Position numbers and translations under genes: made by a program
The notes under the pieces: model-generated
The model's database searches: none
Seen by the model: the letters and a program-made list of their open reading frames with translations, nothing else
Told to the model about the DNA's origin: nothing
Shown here: positions 17,732 through 25,607 of the stretch, in pieces
How the letters are laid out: every line of letters begins with the position of its first letter
Position numbering within the stretch: position 1 is the first letter of the stretch
Assembly (NCBI GenBank): GCA_016795285.1
Contig: JAEUIC010000010.1
Span: 1-64,000 of the forward strand
Source of the DNA: Planctomycetota bacterium
Lineage (GTDB): Bacteria; Planctomycetota; B15-G4; SIAN01
Direction of reading: 5' to 3'
DNA: 64,000 nt

Positions 17732-17865
17732 CTCGCCGAGCGCTGCGTACCCGCAGCCGCTCGCACTCCACCGCCCTCGCCGAGCGCTGCGTACCCGCAG
17801 CCGCTCGCACTCCACCACCGCTCGCCGAGCGCTGCGTACCCGAAGCCGCTCGCTGTCCACCGCTC
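17732..17865. repeat. Three tandem copies of a 44-45-nt hairpin repeat
   Basis: Copies begin at 17732, 17776 and 17821, with a degraded fourth piece near 17713. Each contains GAGCGCTGCG-TACC-CGCAGCCGCTC, able to form a 10-bp stem with one bulged C. Copy three has a change (CGAAG) that weakens the stem. The repeats follow the sulfatase-like gene directly. Confidence 0.6.
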
Positions 17866-17949
17866 GCGCCGCCGCGTCCAGCGCCCGCTCCCGCGCTCCG
17901 CTCCCACCCGGCGGCGCCCCCCGTCCACCGCCCGCCTCCCCATGCTGGG

Positions 17950-18001
17950 CTTCTGCTGCGAACGCTGCGGCCTCCGGCCGCAGCCGTTCGCCAGCAGCAA
18001 G
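17950..18001. terminator. Long imperfect hairpin in convergent spacer
   Basis: The arms 17950-17972 and 17976-18001 pair almost completely around a 3-nt loop (17973-17975). The inner 8 bp (CTGCGGCC/GGCCGCAG) are perfect, and the outer part (TGCTG, CGAACG) is broken by single-base bulges. It lies between convergent genes, so a two-way transcription end is plausible; there is no T-run. Confidence 0.5.
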
Positions 18002-18043
18002 CCCCGAGAGGCGAGCTGCGCGCCGCGCAGCCTCGCCGGCGCG

Positions 18044-18122
18044 GAGTTCAGCTGCATCGGCGCCGTTCCACCGCCGGGCGACGTTCGACCCGCGCCCGCG
18101 GCGCCGATGTCAGCTGCAACTC
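18044..18122. repeat. Inverted repeat with CAGCTG-type arms
   Basis: The arms 18044-18065 and 18099-18122 are inverted copies with two single-base bulges (GAGTT, CAGCTG, CATCGGCGCCG) around a 33-nt centre. The right arm touches the stop codon of the minus-strand gene at 18121. A related palindrome occurs at 42415-42480. Together with the two features before it this accounts for most of the 415-nt gene-free stretch 17706-18120; the rest (17866-17949, 18002-18043) shows nothing recognisable. Confidence 0.5.
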
Positions 18123-18903
18123 AAAAATCGACATCCCCCGGCAACGGATGCCGCGCCTTCAACCACACCGCCCCCACCAGCAACGGCAGCGACACCGCCG
18201 CGAACGGGATCCACCCGACCGTCCCGAGATCGGCCCACTTGCCGTGCGTCGAGTGCTGCGCCCACAGGAAGCCGTAGAGCCCCCACGTGCTGATCGCGAG
18301 GAAGAGGCACGCGCGCGACGCCAGGAAGCCGGCGGGCGCCTGCTTCACCTCGTCGGGGCGTTTCAGCAGCTCGGGCTTGCTGCCGCCGACGCCCATCACC
18401 GTCTCGCCGCGCGCCGCCGCCTCCTTGATCTGCGCGACCTCGCCGCGGATCACGGCCATCATGAAGCCGTTGCGCAGCATGAGCCGTAGCGACACGACGA
18501 ACGCGGCAATGGTCGTCCCGGTCGCGGCGAACGCCAGCAGCCGATGGACCACGACCGGCACGTCGCCGCTCTGCACCGCGCCGCCGAGGATGCCGGTCGC
18601 GCAGGTGAAGCCGATCGCCACCATCGCGATCGGATAGGCGAGCAGCTTGAAGCGCCGCGTCTGCTTGATGAAGCCGGCGTCGATCCCCCAGTTCTTGCGC
18701 GCCTCCTTCACGGCCAGCCCGGTGCCGAGGAAGTAGACGAACGTCACGCTGTGCGCGAAGACGGTGAGGATGGCGACCATGAGGCCGCCGATCTGGTGCT
18801 GCTGCGCGCGCGCCGCCTCGCCGTCGACGCGGTAGCCGAGGACGAGCCAGGCCGCCAGGAAGAGCAAGTCGGCGAGCGCGATGCCGAGGAAGACGAAGAA
18901 CAT
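18121..18903 (-). CDS. Multi-pass membrane protein of unknown function
   Basis: 260 aa with five or six hydrophobic helices: FFVFLGIALADLLFLAAWLVL at the N-terminus, LMVAILTVFAHSVTFVYFLG, LLAYPIAMVAIGFTCATGI, HRLLAFAATGTTIAAFVVS, ACLFLAISTWGLYGFLW and PFAAVSLPLLVGAVWL. Two His residues close to helix starts (FAHSVTF, VHRLLAF) could be haem or metal ligands, but no known cytochrome motif is complete. No family was recognised. The ATG at 18903 is the first codon of the first helix. A TATCGT hexamer on the same strand at 18985-18980 is a possible promoter. Confidence 0.7.
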   Translation of the reverse strand: MFFVFLGIALADLLFLAAWLVLGYRVDGEAARAQQHQIGGLMVAILTVFAHSVTFVYFLGTGLAVKEARKNWGIDAGFIKQTRRFKLLAYPIAMVAIGFTCATGILGGAVQSGDVPVVVHRLLAFAATGTTIAAFVVSLRLMLRNGFMMAVIRGEVAQIKEAAARGETVMGVGGSKPELLKRPDEVKQAPAGFLASRACLFLAISTWGLYGFLWAQHSTHGKWADLGTVGWIPFAAVSLPLLVGAVWLKARHPLPGDVDF

Positions 18904-19049
18904 GGCGAGGGGAAGTCCGCGATCGGAAGCGTGACGAACGGGCGGTCGAGCCACCGGCTCGCGCCCGCGAAGGGGCGAAACGATAGCGCGACGGCTGCCG
19001 CGGTTTGCCGGACGGGACCCGCTCTGCCGCACTCCGGCGGGAGTCGCGC

Positions 19050-19979
19050 ATGAGTCCTCTCCGCCATCAGCGGTCGCTCGCGTTCGCCGCGCTGGCGCTC
19101 GTGGCCGTGGCCGCGGCGCTCGCCGGCTGGTTCCCGATCGGCGCGGCGTCGCGCGGGAGCGGCGACTCGCCCCCTTCACCCGAACTCGCGAGCCGACGCG
19201 CGCAGGGACGCGCGCCCGCGCTGCCCGATCCCTGCCCGCCAGCGGGGATCGACCTCGCGATGCGCCGAACGTCCGACGACACGGCGAAGGTGCACGAAGA
19301 CGCCGATTCGCGGCAGCGCGCGCCCGCGGGGAGCGAGTCGCCGCTCGAGCTGCCCGCGGACGAGCCGCTCCCCCGCGTCGAGCGGCGCGGGGCGCTCGCC
19401 GGCCGCCTGCTCCTCGACCCGACGATCCCGCCCGCGTCGCTCGGCGTGCTGGTCCGCGACGCGCTTGCGCCGCAGGCGCCGCCGGAGTTCGTCGCGCTCG
19501 CGCCCGACGGCGGCTTCGCTTGCGCGGAACTCCCGGCCGGCAGCTACACGCTCGAGGCGGTCCTCCACGACGATTGGTTCGGCGCCGACTGGGACGCCGA
19601 AGCGGAGCCATCCGCGCTGGCACTCGCGCTCGGCGCGGCGACCGTCGAGCCGGAACTCATCGCCGCCGTCGAACCGCTCGACCTGCGCGGCCGGCTCCAT
19701 CTGCTGCGGCTGCACGTGCGGCGCGATCGGGGCGCGAGCGCGCCGGCGCGCTGCTTCTACGGACCGCCCGACGGAGCGCCCGCCTCGCGCTCGCTCGCCT
19801 GGATCGGCGCCGACGACGAGGGCGCCGCGCTGGTCACTCCCACGCTCCCGATCGACGTGTGCATCGTGGCGCGCGAGCTGCAACCAGTGCAGCTCGACCG
19901 GATCGCGACCGACGTGACGATCACGCTCGAGAGCGCGACCGAGCGCCCCGCGGAACCGACGCGCGGCTCGGGCGATTGA
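19050..19979 (+). CDS. Membrane-anchored or exported protein with carboxypeptidase-regulatory-like beta domain
   Basis: 309 aa. An N-terminal hydrophobic stretch (SLAFAALALVAVAAALAGWF) anchors or exports it. A low-complexity linker covers about 35-110. After that, segments such as GALAGRLLLDPTIPPAS, GGFACAELPAGSYTLEA and LRGRLHLLRLHV have the rhythm of carboxypeptidase-regulatory/SpaA-like beta-sandwiches. No enzyme motif was seen. The start is ATG 19050; upstream in-frame codons would add a charged, less likely N-terminus. Its stop lies 12 nt from the convergent cupin gene. Confidence 0.65.
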   Translation: MSPLRHQRSLAFAALALVAVAAALAGWFPIGAASRGSGDSPPSPELASRRAQGRAPALPDPCPPAGIDLAMRRTSDDTAKVHEDADSRQRAPAGSESPLELPADEPLPRVERRGALAGRLLLDPTIPPASLGVLVRDALAPQAPPEFVALAPDGGFACAELPAGSYTLEAVLHDDWFGADWDAEAEPSALALALGAATVEPELIAAVEPLDLRGRLHLLRLHVRRDRGASAPARCFYGPPDGAPASRSLAWIGADDEGAALVTPTLPIDVCIVARELQPVQLDRIATDVTITLESATERPAEPTRGSGD

Positions 19980-19991
19980 GCGCGCGGTGGC

Positions 19992-20327
19992 TCAGCTCCC
20001 CTTCGGTGGCGGCGCCATCACCGCCAGCACCAGCAGGCGGCCGGGGCCGACGTTCTTGACGCCGTGCGGGACGCCGGCCGGCGCGAAGACCTGCGCGCCG
20101 GCGGACAGGCGCCGCCGCTCACCGGCCACCTCGAACTCGCCCTCGCCCTCGACCACGACGTAGAGCTTGTCGGTGCCGGCGTGGGCGTGGCTCGCGTGCT
20201 CCTGACCCGGCTCGAAGGCGTTCCAGCCGGCCATCAGGTGCGTCCCCGCGAAGAGCGTCGCCTTGCCCATCTTCGCGGCGTTCCAGGCCGCCAACGGCTT
20301 CGGATCGGGCAGGAAGGGGCTGCTCAT
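19992..20327 (-). CDS. Small cupin-domain protein
   Basis: 111 aa, a single conserved cupin barrel. Motif 1 reads EHASHAHAGTDKLYVVVEGEGEFE with His residues at the metal positions; motif 2 is FAPAGVPHGVKNVG. The function cannot be assigned; small cupins may be isomerases, sensors or dioxygenases. The ATG at 20327 overlaps the TGA of the Kef-type antiporter gene (ATGA), so the two are probably translated together, suggesting a regulatory or redox-sensing role linked to the transporter. Confidence 0.85.
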   Translation of the reverse strand: MSSPFLPDPKPLAAWNAAKMGKATLFAGTHLMAGWNAFEPGQEHASHAHAGTDKLYVVVEGEGEFEVAGERRRLSAGAQVFAPAGVPHGVKNVGPGRLLVLAVMAPPPKGS

Positions 20328-22135
20328 GAACGCGTCTCCACGGGTCTCTCTCCTTCGAGCGGCGCCGCGAGCGGCACCGCCAACGACGTCTCGCGCCGCA
20401 CCTGCTCGGTGCGCGCGGCGATGGTCGCGGGCGGCACGCCGATCGCCCGCAGCAGCAGCGCGGCCAGCGCGACGCCGACCTCCGCCTCCTCGTACGCCAC
20501 CGCCTCGACGCCGCGGCGCGCCAGCGACTCGCGCTCCTGCAGCCGCTGCGCGCGCACCAGCACGCGCGCGCCGGGATGGAGCGTGCGGATCGCCTCGATC
20601 ACCGGATCGCGCGTCGCCGGATCGGGCAGCGTCACCAGCACGAAGTCGGCGGTGGCGACGCCGGCCGCCTCGAGCAGCTCGCGCTGCGACGCATCGCCCC
20701 AGATCGCCGCGATCCCGTCGCGCCGCAGCCGCTTCACCGTGTCGAAGTTGAGGTCGATCACCACTGTCGCGAGGTCGAACTCGCGCAGGAGCCGCGTGAG
20801 CGTCTGCCCCACCGGCCCGTAGCCGACCACCACGGCGCGCGCGCCCGCCCCCGTCGCCGCCGCCGCGTCGGCGGGCGTCGCCTCGGCGAAGCTGCGCGCG
20901 AAGAGGCGGCGACGGCGCAGCCACCGCTGGCCACGCAGCCACCGCTCGGCCGGCTCGACCGCGCGGAAGAGCAGCGGGTTCAGCGTGATCGAGACGATCG
21001 ACGCGGTGACGATCGCGCTCGACGCCTCGCCGCCGACCAGGCCGTGCGCGCGCGCGAGCTCGCTCACGATGAAGGAGAACTCGCCGACCTGCGCCAGCCC
21101 CGCCGCGACCGTGAGCCCGGTGCGCAGCGGCTTGCCGCAGAAGAGCACGATCAGCAGCGCCGCGAGCGGCTTCACCAGCAGCACGACGCCGAGCACGGCC
21201 AGCACCAGCGGCGCATCGTCACGCAGCGAGCGCGGATCGAAGAGCATCCCGACCGAGACGAAGAACATCACCGCGAAGGCGTCACGCATCGGCAGCGCGT
21301 CGGCGGCCGCTTGGTGACTCGACTCCGACTGGCCGACCACCATGCCGGCGAGGAACGCGCCGAGCGCCATCGAGACGCCGAACAGCTCGGCCGAGCCGAC
21401 CGCGATGCCGAGCGCGAGGACCAGCACCGCGAGCGTGAAGAGCTCGCGCGAGCGGGTGCGCGCGATCGCGCCGAGAAGCTTCGGCACCAGCTTGCGCCCG
21501 CCGACCAGCACCAGCACGACGAGGCCGCCCACCTTGGCGAGCGTCACCAGCAGCGTCATCGCGAAGCCCGGCGCCGCCGGCGCGGCCGCGCCCCCTGCTC
21601 CGCCCGCGTCGGGAGCGGCCGGCGCGAAGGCGGGCAGCAGCACGAGGATCACCACGGTCAGCAGGTCCTCGACGACGAGCCACGCGATGGCGGTGCGCCC
21701 CTCGGTGGTGGCGAGCAGGCCGCGATCGACGAGCTGGCGCGCCAGCACCACCGTGCTCGCCACCGCGATGGCGATGCCGAGCACGACGCCGGCCGAGAGC
21801 GGGAGGCCGAGCGGTCCGGCCGCCAGCGCCATCGCCGCCGTCGCGAGCGCGCTCTGCCCCAACGCGCCGGGCAGCGCGACGTTGCGCAGCCGCAGCAGGT
21901 CATCGAGGTGGAAGTGGAGCCCGACGCCGAACATCAGCAGGATCACGCCGAGTTCGGCGAGCTGCGCCGCGACGGCGCCGTCGGCGACGAAGCCGGGCGT
22001 GCGCGGACCGACCGCGATGCCGGCCAGCAAGTAGCCGACGATCGGCGACATCCGCAGCTTCTGGGTGATCGCGCCGAAGAGCAGCGCGCAGGCGAGGCTC
22101 ACCGTGATGGTGAGGAGCAGGGTCACGTCGTGCAT
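20324..22135 (-). CDS. Kef/YbaL-type monovalent cation:proton antiporter with TrkA-N domain
   Basis: 603 aa. Residues 1-385 form a CPA2 membrane domain of about 12 helices, with the family signatures MSPIVGYLLAGIAVGP, LAELGVILLMFGVGLHF and AFLAGMVVGQSE. From about 425 a Rossmann TrkA-N domain (VVVGYGPVGQTLTRLL, VVIDLNFDTVKRL) should bind NAD(H) or another nucleotide. The C-terminus is short, as in YbaL rather than KefC with its ancillary flavoprotein. It probably exports K+ or Na+ in exchange for protons at the inner membrane. A Gly/Ala/Pro-rich loop around 180-200 is unusual. It is divergent from dapE. Confidence 0.92.
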   Translation of the reverse strand: MHDVTLLLTITVSLACALLFGAITQKLRMSPIVGYLLAGIAVGPRTPGFVADGAVAAQLAELGVILLMFGVGLHFHLDDLLRLRNVALPGALGQSALATAAMALAAGPLGLPLSAGVVLGIAIAVASTVVLARQLVDRGLLATTEGRTAIAWLVVEDLLTVVILVLLPAFAPAAPDAGGAGGAAAPAAPGFAMTLLVTLAKVGGLVVLVLVGGRKLVPKLLGAIARTRSRELFTLAVLVLALGIAVGSAELFGVSMALGAFLAGMVVGQSESSHQAAADALPMRDAFAVMFFVSVGMLFDPRSLRDDAPLVLAVLGVVLLVKPLAALLIVLFCGKPLRTGLTVAAGLAQVGEFSFIVSELARAHGLVGGEASSAIVTASIVSITLNPLLFRAVEPAERWLRGQRWLRRRRLFARSFAEATPADAAAATGAGARAVVVGYGPVGQTLTRLLREFDLATVVIDLNFDTVKRLRRDGIAAIWGDASQRELLEAAGVATADFVLVTLPDPATRDPVIEAIRTLHPGARVLVRAQRLQERESLARRGVEAVAYEEAEVGVALAALLLRAIGVPPATIAARTEQVRRETSLAVPLAAPLEGERPVETRS

Positions 22136-22272
22136 CGGCGCCTCCGGTGCGACGGGCGCCTTCTAGCGCACGCTCGCGCCGCCTCGCGCCGCCAAAACTG
22201 CGGGAGCGCCACCGCTATGCTCCCGCGCCTCATTGCGGCAGAGGCGACGCGATCGTTCGACAGGATCGTCCG

Positions 22273-23436
22273 ATGGGCGCAGGCGACAGCGAAGGCGGCA
22301 CGGCAGCGCTCGGCACGGAGCTCGGCGAGGAGCTCGCGCGGCGGCTCCTCGAGCTGGCGGCGATCCCGTCGGTGAGCCGCGACGAGAAGGCGCTCTGCGA
22401 CTGGCTCGAAGCGCGGTTGCGCGCGGTCGCGGGCCGCGCCGTGCTGCGCACCGGCGACAACCTCGTCGTGACGCTGCCAGCCCTGTCCGCGCGCGCCGAC
22501 GCGCCGCTCGTCGTCTTCTGCGGCCATCTCGACACGGTGCCGGTGAACGGCAACCTGCCGCCGCGCCGCGACGGCGACACGATCCACGGGCTCGGCACGA
22601 GCGACCTGAAGAGCGGCCTCGCCGTGCTCTGGAAGCTGCTCGATCAGCTCTCCGCGCTGCTGGCGCGCGACCCGGCGGCCGCCGCTCGCCTGCCGTGTCG
22701 ACCCGCCTTCGTCTTCTACGCGCGCGAGGAGATCGCCTACGCCGAGTCGGGGCTGATCGAGGTGGCGCGCGACTGGCCGGAACTGGCGCGCGCCGCCTTC
22801 GCGATCTGCGTCGAGCCGACCAGCAACGCGGTCGAACTCGGCTGCCTCGGCACGATGCACGCGGAGCTGACCGTGCGCGGCAAGGCGGCCCATGCGGCGC
22901 GGCCGTGGCTCGGCAAGAACGCGATCCACGCCGCGGCGCCGCTGCTGCAGAAGGTGGCGGAGCGCGGCGAGCGGCGCTGGTCGCCGCCCGGCCGCCCCGA
23001 CCTCGACTACCGCGAGGTGATGTCGATCACCGGCATCAGCGGCGGCAAGGCGAAGAACGTCGTCCCCGACACCTGCGTGATGAACCTGAACTTCCGCTTC
23101 GCCCCCGACCGCAGCGCCGACGACGCGCGCGCGCAGGTCGCCGCGCTGGCCGAGGGCTTCGCCGAGGTCGTCTTCAAGGACCTCGCGCCGGCCGGCCGCG
23201 TCGCCACCGGCAACCCCTCCTGCGATCGCCTCGTCGCGCTCGCCGGCGCGGTGCGCGCCAAGCAGGCGTGGACCGACGTCGGCCGCTTCAGCGCGATGGG
23301 GCTCGACGCGGTGAGCTGCGGGCCGGGCGCGCCCGAGTTCGCCCACCAGCAGGCGGAGCAGGCGTCGATCGCGAAGATGGTCGAGTCGCTCGCGCTCTTC
23401 CGCGCCTTCCTCGGCCTCGCGGTCGAGCCGGCCTGA
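22273..23436 (+). CDS. dapE: Succinyl-diaminopimelate desuccinylase (actinobacterial-type)
   Basis: 387 aa M20-family dizinc amidohydrolase. It hydrolyses N-succinyl-LL-diaminopimelate in lysine/peptidoglycan precursor synthesis. Visible ligands are His in FCGHLDTVPVNGNLP, Asp in GLGTSDLKSG, Glu-Glu in REEIAYAESGL, Glu in CVEPTSNAVELGC and His near the end in EFAHQQAEQ. The motifs VPVNGNLP, AIHAAAPLL and NFRFAPDRS fit the Gram-positive/actinobacterial DapE subfamily better than the E. coli type. The ATG at 22273 was chosen since the ORF upstream has no conserved sequence. A TATGCT hexamer at 22216-22221 could be the promoter. First gene of dapE-dapC-dapD. Confidence 0.92.
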   Translation: MGAGDSEGGTAALGTELGEELARRLLELAAIPSVSRDEKALCDWLEARLRAVAGRAVLRTGDNLVVTLPALSARADAPLVVFCGHLDTVPVNGNLPPRRDGDTIHGLGTSDLKSGLAVLWKLLDQLSALLARDPAAAARLPCRPAFVFYAREEIAYAESGLIEVARDWPELARAAFAICVEPTSNAVELGCLGTMHAELTVRGKAAHAARPWLGKNAIHAAAPLLQKVAERGERRWSPPGRPDLDYREVMSITGISGGKAKNVVPDTCVMNLNFRFAPDRSADDARAQVAALAEGFAEVVFKDLAPAGRVATGNPSCDRLVALAGAVRAKQAWTDVGRFSAMGLDAVSCGPGAPEFAHQQAEQASIAKMVESLALFRAFLGLAVEPA

Positions 23437-23474
23437 CGCCCGATCCGTGACGCCCTCCCCGTGAAGGTCCTCCC

Positions 23475-24638
23475 GTGAAGCTGAACCCGATCCTCGAAGC
23501 GGCGCGCGACTACCCGTTCGCGAAGTTGATGGAGATCAAGCGGCAGCGCGAAGCGGCCGGCCAGCGCATGCTCGACTTCAGCATGGGCGATCCGCGCGAG
23601 CCGACGCCCGCCTTCCTGCGCGACGCGATGAAGGCGGCGGTGCCGGAGATCAGCTCCTACCCGAGCGTGAAGGGGAGCGCGAAGCTGCGCGGCGCGATCG
23701 CCGGCTACGTGCAGCGGCGCTTCGGCGTGCCGCTCGATCCCGAGACGCACGTGCTGCCGCTGAACGGCACCAAGGAGGGGATCTTCACGACCCACCTGGC
23801 GCTGATCGATCCGGCCTCCGCGAAGAAGACGGTGGTCTGCTTCGAGCCGGCCTATCCGGTCTACGCGCAGGGCGCCGCCTACGCCGGCGCGACCCACCAT
23901 GCGGTGAAGCTCGAGCGCGCGCACGGCTTCAAGCCCGACCTCGCCGCGCTGACGCCGGAGCTGCTCGATCGCACGGCGCTGATGTGGATCAACTACCCGC
24001 ACAACCCGACCGGCGCCGAGGCCGACGCGGCGCTCTACGCGCGGCTCGCGGCGCTGGCGCGGCGGCACGACTTCGTGCTGGCGTCGGACGAGTGCTACGC
24101 CGACCTCTGCTTCGGCGCGCCGTCGCCCTCGCTGCTGGTCGCGGGCGATGCCCCGCGGTTCACGAACGTGCTGGCGTTCCATTCGTGCTCGAAGCGCAGC
24201 TCGATGACCGGCTACCGCAGCGGCTTCGTGGCTGGCGATCCGCGCCTGATCGGGGCACTCGCCCGCTTCCGGCCGGCGGTCGGCGTGGCGACGCCCGACT
24301 TTGTGCAAGCGGCGGCTGCTGCAGCGTGGAGCGACGATGCGCACGTCGCCGGCGTGGTCGCCACCTACCGGCGCCGCCGCGACCTCTTCCTCGCGCTGTT
24401 CCAACGCAAGGGCTGGCAGCACGAAGGCGGCGCCGCGACCTTCTACCTCTGGTGGCGCGTGCCGGCCGGCTTCAAGGACTCGGTCGAGCTGGCGGAGCGG
24501 CTGCTGCCGCTCGGTCTCCTGGTGACCCCCGGCTCGTGGCTCGGCGTCGGCGGCGAGCAGCACGTCCGCTTCGCGCTGGTCGCGAACGACGCCGACACCA
24601 AGCTCGCCATCGAGCGGCTCGAAGGATTCGCCCCATGA
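23475..24638 (+). CDS. dapC: Succinyldiaminopimelate transaminase
   Basis: 387 aa fold type I aminotransferase starting at GTG 23475. Key motifs are LPLNGTKEGIF, NYPHNPTGA, SDECYADLCFG, the Schiff-base lysine in SCSKRSSMTGYRSGF, and a C-terminal Arg in HVRFALV. It converts N-succinyl-2-amino-6-oxopimelate to N-succinyl-LL-diaminopimelate. General class I aminotransferases look similar, but its position between dapE and dapD, with an ATGA overlap to dapD, makes the DapC role very likely. Confidence 0.9.
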   Translation: MKLNPILEAARDYPFAKLMEIKRQREAAGQRMLDFSMGDPREPTPAFLRDAMKAAVPEISSYPSVKGSAKLRGAIAGYVQRRFGVPLDPETHVLPLNGTKEGIFTTHLALIDPASAKKTVVCFEPAYPVYAQGAAYAGATHHAVKLERAHGFKPDLAALTPELLDRTALMWINYPHNPTGAEADAALYARLAALARRHDFVLASDECYADLCFGAPSPSLLVAGDAPRFTNVLAFHSCSKRSSMTGYRSGFVAGDPRLIGALARFRPAVGVATPDFVQAAAAAAWSDDAHVAGVVATYRRRRDLFLALFQRKGWQHEGGAATFYLWWRVPAGFKDSVELAERLLPLGLLVTPGSWLGVGGEQHVRFALVANDADTKLAIERLEGFAP

Positions 24639-25549
24639 GCAGCGCAGCGACTCCCCCACCGACGTCCCCATCGACGCCACCGGCCGGTTCGAGCGGCGAC
24701 GCCCCCCGCTTCGCCGCCGCGCGCGAGCGGATCGAGCGAGCGTTCGCGGCGAACGACCTCGCGAGCGAGCGGCCGGCGCTGGTCGCCGCCGTCGAGCAGG
24801 CGATCGCCGCGCTCGATGCGGGCGAGCTGCGCGTCGCCGAGAAGCTCGCCACGGTCGCCGTCGGCACGCCTTCCACGTGGACCACGCACGCCTGGGTGAA
24901 GCAGGCGATCCTCCTCTACTTCCGGCTGCGCGGCCTCGAGACGGTCACGGTCGGCCCGTTCGAGTTCCACGACAAGGTGCCGCTGAAGAGGAACCTCGCG
25001 GCGGCCGGCGTGCGCATCGTGCCGCACGGGATCTGCCGCTACGGCGCCTTCCTCGAGAAGGGCGTCGTGATGATGCCGAGCTACGTGAACATCGGCGCGT
25101 ACGTCGGCAGCGGCACGATGGTCGACACGTGGGCCACCGTCGGCAGTTGCGCGCAGGTCGGCCGCGACGTCCACCTGTCGGGCGGCGTCGGCCTCGGCGG
25201 CGTGCTCGAGCCGCCGCAAGCGCAGCCGGTCGTCATCGAGGACGGCTGCTTCATCGGCAGCCGCGCGATCGTCGTCGAAGGGGTGATCGTCGAGCGCGAG
25301 GCGGTGCTCGGCGCCGGCGTCGTGCTGACCGCGTCGACGCCGATCGTCGACGTGAACGCGGTGCCGGCGCGCATCACCAAGGGGCGCGTCCCGGCGCGCG
25401 CCGTCGTGATCCCCGGCACCCTCCCGAAGAAGTTCCCGGGCGGCGAATTCGGCACGCCCTGCGCGCTCCTGATCGGCGAGCGGAAGGCGTCGACCGACCT
25501 GAAGACGAGCCTGAACGCGGCGCTGCGCGAGTTCGATGTCGCAGTGTGA
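24635..25549 (+). CDS. dapD: 2,3,4,5-tetrahydropyridine-2,6-dicarboxylate N-succinyltransferase
   Basis: 304 aa. The N-terminal helical domain (about 20-90) follows a Pro/Ser-rich leader of 25 residues. The C-terminal left-handed beta-helix of hexapeptide repeats (about 125-270) includes MPSYVNIGAYVGSGTMVDTW, GSCAQVGRDVHLSGGVG and IEDGCFIGSRAIVVEG. It succinylates tetrahydrodipicolinate, the first committed step of the succinylase branch. The start ATG overlaps the dapC stop. Together with dapE and dapC it supplies three steps for meso-diaminopimelate. Confidence 0.95.
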   Translation: MSSAATPPPTSPSTPPAGSSGDAPRFAAARERIERAFAANDLASERPALVAAVEQAIAALDAGELRVAEKLATVAVGTPSTWTTHAWVKQAILLYFRLRGLETVTVGPFEFHDKVPLKRNLAAAGVRIVPHGICRYGAFLEKGVVMMPSYVNIGAYVGSGTMVDTWATVGSCAQVGRDVHLSGGVGLGGVLEPPQAQPVVIEDGCFIGSRAIVVEGVIVEREAVLGAGVVLTASTPIVDVNAVPARITKGRVPARAVVIPGTLPKKFPGGEFGTPCALLIGERKASTDLKTSLNAALREFDVAV

Positions 25550-25607
25550 GGCGAGGGGCGGTGTGACGTAGCGGTGTGATGGATCGCCGTGCGCCGCGTC
25601 GCCCTGT

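Noticed and set aside
17732..17865. Repeats considered as a CRISPR array
   Set aside because: Only three imperfect copies lie end to end without spacers of even length, and no cas genes are near.
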